Assembly (NCBI GenBank): GCA_046757965.1
Contig: JBHHZI010000114.1
Span: 1 to 10,928, forward strand
DNA: 10,928 bases
From: JBHHZI01 sp046757965
Lineage (GTDB): Bacteria > Acidobacteriota > Polarisedimenticolia > SMYD01
Direction: 5' to 3'
The notes beneath the pieces are model-generated. The model had not been told where the DNA came from. It saw only the letters and a list, made by a program, of their open reading frames with translations, and made no database searches. Below are positions 7,068 to 10,928 of this stretch, one piece after another; within the stretch, counting starts at the first letter, position 1, and each line of letters starts with the position of its first letter. A program made the translations under genes and the position numbers.

Positions 7068-8028
7068 CAACGTGACGCCCCATCGCCGAGCAGCTCGCCG
7101 ACCGCGAGCTGGCGGCCGTGGAGCGCGGCCAGGGCATCGACCTCACTTCTCCCGGCCATCTGGATGCGCTCGAGCAGCAGCGCGGTGCCGTCGCCGCAGC
7201 GGACCGGCACGCCCGGCGCCGGTCCCGGCCGGCCCACGGCGCCCGGGGCCGCGGACGGCCCCAGATCGACCGTGCCCGCCCCAACCGCTCGCGCCCGGCG
7301 AATCAGCATCCGCTTGCCGCGCACGAACGTGAAGGCCCCGGGGCGCGGCGAGAAGGCCTGCACGCGGCGCGCCACCACCGGCGCGGCCTGCGCGAAGTCG
7401 AGGTGCCCGTCTGCCTTTCTCAGGGGGGGCGCCAGGCTGGCCCGCGACGGATCCTGCGGGCGCGGCCGGACGGTCCCGGCAACGATCCCCGGCAGCTCCC
7501 TCACCAGCAGCTCGGCGCCGATGACCGCCAGACGGTCGGTCAGCTCGCCGCGCGTCTCCCCCTCACCGATCGGGGTGGTGGCCGCGGCCAGCAGCGGACC
7601 GGTGTCCAGGCCGGCGTCCATCTGCATCAGCGTGACGCCGGTGCGCGCCTCTCCCGCCAGCAGCGCGTGGGCCACCGGCGAGGCGCCGCGCCAGGCAGGC
7701 AACAGCGAGGCGTGGACATTGACGCAGCCGGCCGGGGGCAGCCGCAGGATCTCCGCGCCGAGGATCCGTCCGTAGGCCGCAACCACCATCACGTCCGCAG
7801 CCATCTGTGTCAGCGGGACGATCTCCTCCGGGGCGTTGATATCGCGCGGGGCCCGCACCGGCAAGCCGCTCGCCCGGGCGACCTGTGCCACCGGCGACGG
7901 GCCTGCGGTCCGGCCGCGTCCGGCCGGACGCGGCGGACGGGTGATGACGACGGCGATGGTGAACGAGGCCTCGTGCAGGGCGGTCAGGCAGGTCGCCGCG
8001 AACCCGGACGTCCCGGCGAAGATCAGTC

Positions 8029-8032
<4 letters not shown>
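7067..8032 (-). CDS. fmt: Methionyl-tRNA formyltransferase
   Basis: A 321-residue enzyme that transfers a formyl group from 10-formyltetrahydrofolate to the amino group of initiator Met-tRNA. The N terminus RLIFAGTSGFAA is the canonical nucleotide-binding-like start, PPRPAGRGR the next conserved loop, and VNVHASLLPAWRGASP with MQMDAGLDTG holds the catalytic residues N105, H107 and D143. The C-terminal tRNA-binding domain begins at about residue 205 (KADGHLDF..., then RRVQAFSPRPGAFT and LHGRQL). Length is normal. The start codon is TTG at 8032, overlapping the def stop as TTGA; no ATG nearby would preserve the conserved first strand, so the TTG is well supported. Def, encoded just upstream, removes the same formyl group. 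Its stop forms TGATG with the PASTA gene. Confidence 0.96.
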
Positions 8033-8556
<524 letters not shown>

Positions 8557-8562
8557 GGGTTC

Positions 8563-8568
8563 AGTTTA
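8563..8568 (-). promoter_or_regulatory. Candidate -10 element of a leaderless promoter for the def operon
   Basis: On the minus strand TAAACT (four of six matches to TATAAT) is followed by GAACCC and then the ATG at 8556, so transcription would start on the start codon. The TAnnnT-plus-six-bases layout matches that described for leaderless genes in several high-G+C lineages. A -35 element is not convincing. Confidence 0.42.
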
Positions 8569-8626
8569 GAAGATCGAGGGACCGACTTCCATCGGGTTCG
8601 ACCGTCCTCCAGGGGTGACGCCCCCC

Positions 8627-8647
8627 GTCCTGACCCGCAGACAGGAC
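8627..8647. repeat. Perfect inverted repeat (6-bp stem, 9-base loop)
   Basis: GTCCTG at 8627-8632 pairs exactly with CAGGAC at 8642-8647. It could be an RNA hairpin in a def leader (if transcription starts upstream near 8690) or a regulator-binding site. It lacks a T-run, so it is not an obvious terminator. Confidence 0.5.
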
Positions 8648-8696
8648 ACCCGCCTCGCCACCGGTCTAGCCCCTCGATTCTTCGGCTACAGGAACC

Positions 8697-8703
8697 TAAA
8701 TTA
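8697..8703. promoter_or_regulatory. AT-rich patch with possible divergent -10 elements
   Basis: TAAATT (8697-8702) on the plus strand and TAATTT (8703-8698) on the minus strand overlap; the latter is preceded by TGG, as in an extended -10. Matching -35 sequences are poor on both strands. A plus-strand start here would give the FecR-DUF6600 gene a leader of about 100 bases. Weak, based mainly on local base composition. Confidence 0.22.
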
Positions 8704-8802
8704 CCAGAAACGAACGAGTTGACAGGAGGCACGGCTTCGCGCCGCACCACCGGCAGCGGGTGGCACCGGCCTTGCTCTGGTCAGGGTGCACAGGAAGCCA
8801 GT

Positions 8803-8810
8803 GGAGGTGA
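8803..8810 (+). promoter_or_regulatory. Strong Shine-Dalgarno of the FecR-DUF6600 gene
   Basis: GGAGGTGA at 8803-8810 is an almost perfect complement to the 16S rRNA 3' end, with its GGAGG core five bases from ATG 8813. It is by far the best ribosome-binding site in the window and fixes the start of the plus-strand gene. Confidence 0.85.
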
Positions 8811-8812
8811 CC

Positions 8813-10928
8813 ATGCTCTCGATCCGGACATCGATTCCCGCTGACAGTCTCCCGCGGCGCCGGTCCGCGACGCACTCCCTCGGGTTGACCGCGGTCGTGG
8901 TCCTGGCCCTGTCGCTCACCGGTTCCGTCGCCGCCCCCGAGCACGAAGCGGGATCCGAACCGCAGCCCTGGTCGGTCGATGTCGCGGACACCGCGGCTCC
9001 GATCGGCGGCACCTATGCCCGCATCCGCCAGTTCGACGGCAGTGTCGAGCTCCTGCAGGGCGCCGGCCAGATCGAGGACGAGGTGACCATCAACACGCCG
9101 GTGGCCCCGGGCGATGTCATCCGCACCGCCGACGACAGCGTGGTGGAGATCCAGCTCGCCGACGGCACGCTGGTCCGCCTCGACGAGTACACGCGCCTGA
9201 GCGTGGTGACCCTCGCCGACGAGCAGACCGAGTACGAGAACCGGACCCTTCTCGGCCTCGATGAGGGCACCCTCTCCGTGCAGGTCGGACCGCTCGACCC
9301 CGAGACCAAGATCATCCGTGTCGACACCGAGGCGGCCACCATCTTCTTCCTCGAGGAAGGGCTGTTCCGGATCGACGTGAATGCCGGCGGGGGGACCCGG
9401 GTGACCTCCAAGCGGGGCGTCGCCGAGATCCTGGCGCAGAACACGTCCACCCTGGTGCGTTCCGGCGAGATGTCGTTCGTCGCCCCGGGGTACGCCGCCG
9501 AGGGTCCCCGGGTGGTGAGCACGCGCCCGCGCGACGATTTCGATCGCTACGTGGAGGAGCGTCGCCTGGCCTACCTCGGACACAGCAGGGGACGGACCTA
9601 TGCCCGCTACGAGGACGAGCTGCCCGAGCCGGTGCGGCCCTACCTCGTCGAGATGGATGCCTACGGGGCCTGGCAGGAGCATCCCGACTACGGCGTCATC
9701 TGGACGCCGCGGGTGGCGGTCGGATGGCGGCCCTACTACCGCGGCCACTGGGCCTACCGTCCGGTGGGCTGGGTATGGGTGTCGAGCGACCCGTGGGGCT
9801 ATGCGCCGTACCACTACGGTCGCTGGGAGTACCTGGACGGCTACGGCTGGTCCTGGCTCCCCGGCGCCGTCTACGCTCCCGCCTGGGTGAGCTTCGGCTA
9901 TGCAGGGGACTACATCGGCTGGTCGCCGCTGGGTTACTACGACGCGCCGTCGGGCTGGAGCATCTCCATCGGCTTCGGCGCCTTCCACGCCTCCTACTGG
10001 TCGTTCGTCGACTACGGGCACTTCCACGACCACAACGTCAGCACCGTCATCATCAAGGAAGAACACATCATCTCGCACGACGTGCACTACGCCGCCCGTC
10101 CTCCGGCCGTGCGGCTCCGGGACATCCGTGAACGGCGGCAACGCCAGATCTTCCGGCGCGCCGCCGCGGAGGCCACACCCCGGTCGCAGGTGACGCGTTC
10201 CCGGGTGGCGGATGGCCGGCGGGACCGTGGCTTCCGCCGCCGGGAAGCGGCCCTGCTGGCGGCGTCTCGCCGCAGCCGCGGCGTCCAGCCCCCGGCGGAC
10301 CAGGCCGCCGCCGCCCCGGACAGCCCGAGCGCCCGGGTGAACCGGACACTCCCCGGCCGGACGCGTCCGACCGGGACGACCCGGGAGGCCACGCCGCTGC
10401 GGCGCACGCCCACCGTGACCCGCGACCGGACCCGGCGGCCGACGACGGTGCGCGGCCGCTCCGCGGCGCCCTCGCGCACCCGAGACGCCACCGGCACACG
10501 CGCCAGACCGGAGGCATCGGCCGGCCAGAACAGGTCCCGGGTCACCCGCGAACCGGGACGCACTCCCTCCCGGACGCCAACCCGACGCACGGTCGGGGAG
10601 CGGGAGCCGAGACGGCTGCTGACCGGCACCCGCGTCCGGCGCGTGCCGTCGCCGTCACGCGACTCCTCGACCACGTCCGACCGGAGGTCCGGCACGGTGC
10701 GCCAGCGGCGCGCGCCGGCCACCACGAGAACCGCTCCGCCATCGAGGACGACGCCGAGGGAATCCTCGTCGAGAACCGACACCGTCCGCGAGCGGCGCAC
10801 CCCCAGGTCCACGAGAACCACTCCGCCGTCGAGAACCACGCCGAAGAAGTCCTCGGCCAGGCCCGATACCGTTCGCGAGCGGCGCACCCCCAGGTCCACG
10901 AGAACCACTCCGCCGTCGAGAACCACGC
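8813..10928 (+). CDS. Exported FecR-domain / DUF6600 protein with basic repeat tail (3' end missing)
   Basis: An uninterrupted frame of 705 codons from ATG 8813 to the window edge, no stop reached. Residues 1-41 are a Sec-type signal peptide (three Arg, then LTAVVVLALSLTGSVAA). Residues about 65-205 are FecR-like beta-strands (GDVIRTADDSVVEIQLADGT, then LVRLDEYTRLSV). Residues about 290-400 are the aromatic DUF6600 region, with GHWAYRPVGWVWV and GRWEYLDGYGWSWLPG forming two related halves. A His cluster lies at 403-425. From about residue 430 the chain becomes Arg/Thr/Pro/Ser-rich and probably disordered, ending in a 29-residue tandem repeat. This domain pairing is common in Acidobacteriota and relatives; no function is established. 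FecR domains often act with ECF sigma factors, but no sigma gene is visible here. The opposite strand is also open for long stretches, but the signal peptide, domain matches and Shine-Dalgarno identify this strand as coding. Confidence 0.9.
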   Translation, partial: MLSIRTSIPADSLPRRRSATHSLGLTAVVVLALSLTGSVAAPEHEAGSEPQPWSVDVADTAAPIGGTYARIRQFDGSVELLQGAGQIEDEVTINTPVAPGDVIRTADDSVVEIQLADGTLVRLDEYTRLSVVTLADEQTEYENRTLLGLDEGTLSVQVGPLDPETKIIRVDTEAATIFFLEEGLFRIDVNAGGGTRVTSKRGVAEILAQNTSTLVRSGEMSFVAPGYAAEGPRVVSTRPRDDFDRYVEERRLAYLGHSRGRTYARYEDELPEPVRPYLVEMDAYGAWQEHPDYGVIWTPRVAVGWRPYYRGHWAYRPVGWVWVSSDPWGYAPYHYGRWEYLDGYGWSWLPGAVYAPAWVSFGYAGDYIGWSPLGYYDAPSGWSISIGFGAFHASYWSFVDYGHFHDHNVSTVIIKEEHIISHDVHYAARPPAVRLRDIRERRQRQIFRRAAAEATPRSQVTRSRVADGRRDRGFRRREAALLAASRRSRGVQPPADQAAAAPDSPSARVNRTLPGRTRPTGTTREATPLRRTPTVTRDRTRRPTTVRGRSAAPSRTRDATGTRARPEASAGQNRSRVTREPGRTPSRTPTRRTVGEREPRRLLTGTRVRRVPSPSRDSSTTSDRRSGTVRQRRAPATTRTAPPSRTTPRESSSRTDTVRERRTPRSTRTTPPSRTTPKKSSARPDTVRERRTPRSTRTTPPSRTT
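10700..10928 (+). repeat. 87-bp tandem repeat encoding a 29-residue unit (2.6 copies, cut by window edge)
   Basis: Units start at 10700, 10787 and 10874. Unit 1 (RQRRAPATTRTAPPSRTT, ending RTDTV) is diverged; unit 2 begins RERRTPRSTRTTPPSRTT and ends RPDTV; unit 3 is incomplete but identical at the DNA level to unit 2 over all 55 visible bases. The period is a multiple of three, so the repeat adds residues without changing frame. Identical synonymous codons imply recent duplication or homogenisation. Confidence 0.92.

Larger units (their letters stand above)
8557..8812. other. Divergent intergenic region between the def operon and the FecR-DUF6600 gene
   Basis: These 256 bases hold no credible gene. 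They contain a perfect six-base inverted repeat (GTCCTG 8627-8632 / CAGGAC 8642-8647, nine-base loop), a GGGG/CCCC stem around 8612-8625, and an outer eight-base inverted repeat (ATCGAGGG 8573-8580 / CCCTCGAT 8671-8678) that could close over them. An AT-rich patch at 8693-8711 stands out from the G+C-rich surroundings and may be promoter DNA. The right end carries the Shine-Dalgarno of the plus-strand gene. No tRNA or known riboswitch consensus was recognised. Confidence 0.6.

Noticed and set aside
5238..7775. 845-codon plus-strand open frame
   Set aside because: It lies antisense to thioesterase, rpe, PASTA and fmt genes, all with intact family motifs, and shows no domain itself. It is a codon-bias shadow.
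8594..8603. GGGTTCGACC resembling a tRNA T-loop
   Set aside because: The flanking bases cannot form the T-stem or an acceptor stem and no anticodon arm is found at the right distance.
8719..8724. Perfect TTGACA, looking like a -35 for the FecR gene
   Set aside because: At 16-18 bases downstream the sequence is GC-rich (around CCGCAC) with no -10 resemblance, so a sigma-70 promoter is not supported there.
8696..10141. Long minus-strand open frame (481 codons) opposite the FecR-DUF6600 gene
   Set aside because: It is Gly/Val/Asp-rich with no recognisable domain and no ribosome-binding site, while the plus strand has a perfect Shine-Dalgarno, a signal peptide and two known domains. G+C-rich third positions create such antisense frames.
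10087..10926. Minus-strand open frame with its own repeats (279 codons)
   Set aside because: It is the antisense reading of the Arg-rich tail; its repeats merely mirror the 87-bp plus-strand array, and it starts at the window edge with no start signals.

Overview
The window is uniformly G+C-rich (strong G/C preference at third codon positions) and comes from a Gram-negative-type bacterium: it carries an outer-membrane assembly lipoprotein (BamD-like) and several exported proteins. The mix of FG-GAP/VCBS propeller proteins, a gluzincin-TPR protein, a stand-alone PASTA membrane protein beside def/fmt/rpe, and a FecR-DUF6600 protein fits Acidobacteriota or a neighbouring phylum. That placement is inference, not proof.

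Left arm (1-4317, + strand): the 3' end of an unidentified gene overlaps, by GTGA, a gene for a secreted seven-bladed FG-GAP/VCBS propeller. After a 70-base gap come a probable exported zinc metallopeptidase with a C-terminal TPR region and, overlapping it by 23 bases, a DUF72 (YecE-like) TIM-barrel protein.

Centre (4408-8556, - strand): six tightly packed genes read right to left. They are def (peptide deformylase), fmt (Met-tRNA formyltransferase), a membrane protein with three PASTA domains, rpe (ribulose-phosphate 3-epimerase), a YbgC-like hotdog acyl-CoA thioesterase, and a bamD-like lipoprotein gene. Junctions are overlaps or a 4-base gap, with several TTG/GTG starts and weak Shine-Dalgarno sequences, so translational coupling is likely. 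Def and Fmt are the two N-formyl enzymes of initiation: one adds the formyl group to initiator Met-tRNA, the other removes it from new proteins. PASTA, YbgC-like and BamD-like products all act at or near the envelope. The operon converges on the DUF72 gene across a 90-base gap with an inverted repeat.

Right arm (8557-10928, + strand): a 256-base divergent intergenic region with inverted repeats and an AT-rich patch, then a FecR-DUF6600 exported protein gene preceded by a strong Shine-Dalgarno. This gene has no stop in the window. Its very basic Arg/Thr/Pro/Ser tail ends in an 87-bp (29-residue) tandem repeat cut by the window edge.

Most genes are recognisable families. I see no defence system, CRISPR, transposon, tRNA or rRNA. 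The points most worth checking are the tandem-repeat basic tail, two candidate leaderless promoters (TAnnnT exactly six bases before an ATG), the kinase-less PASTA protein inside a translation/envelope operon, and the structured region between def and the FecR gene.
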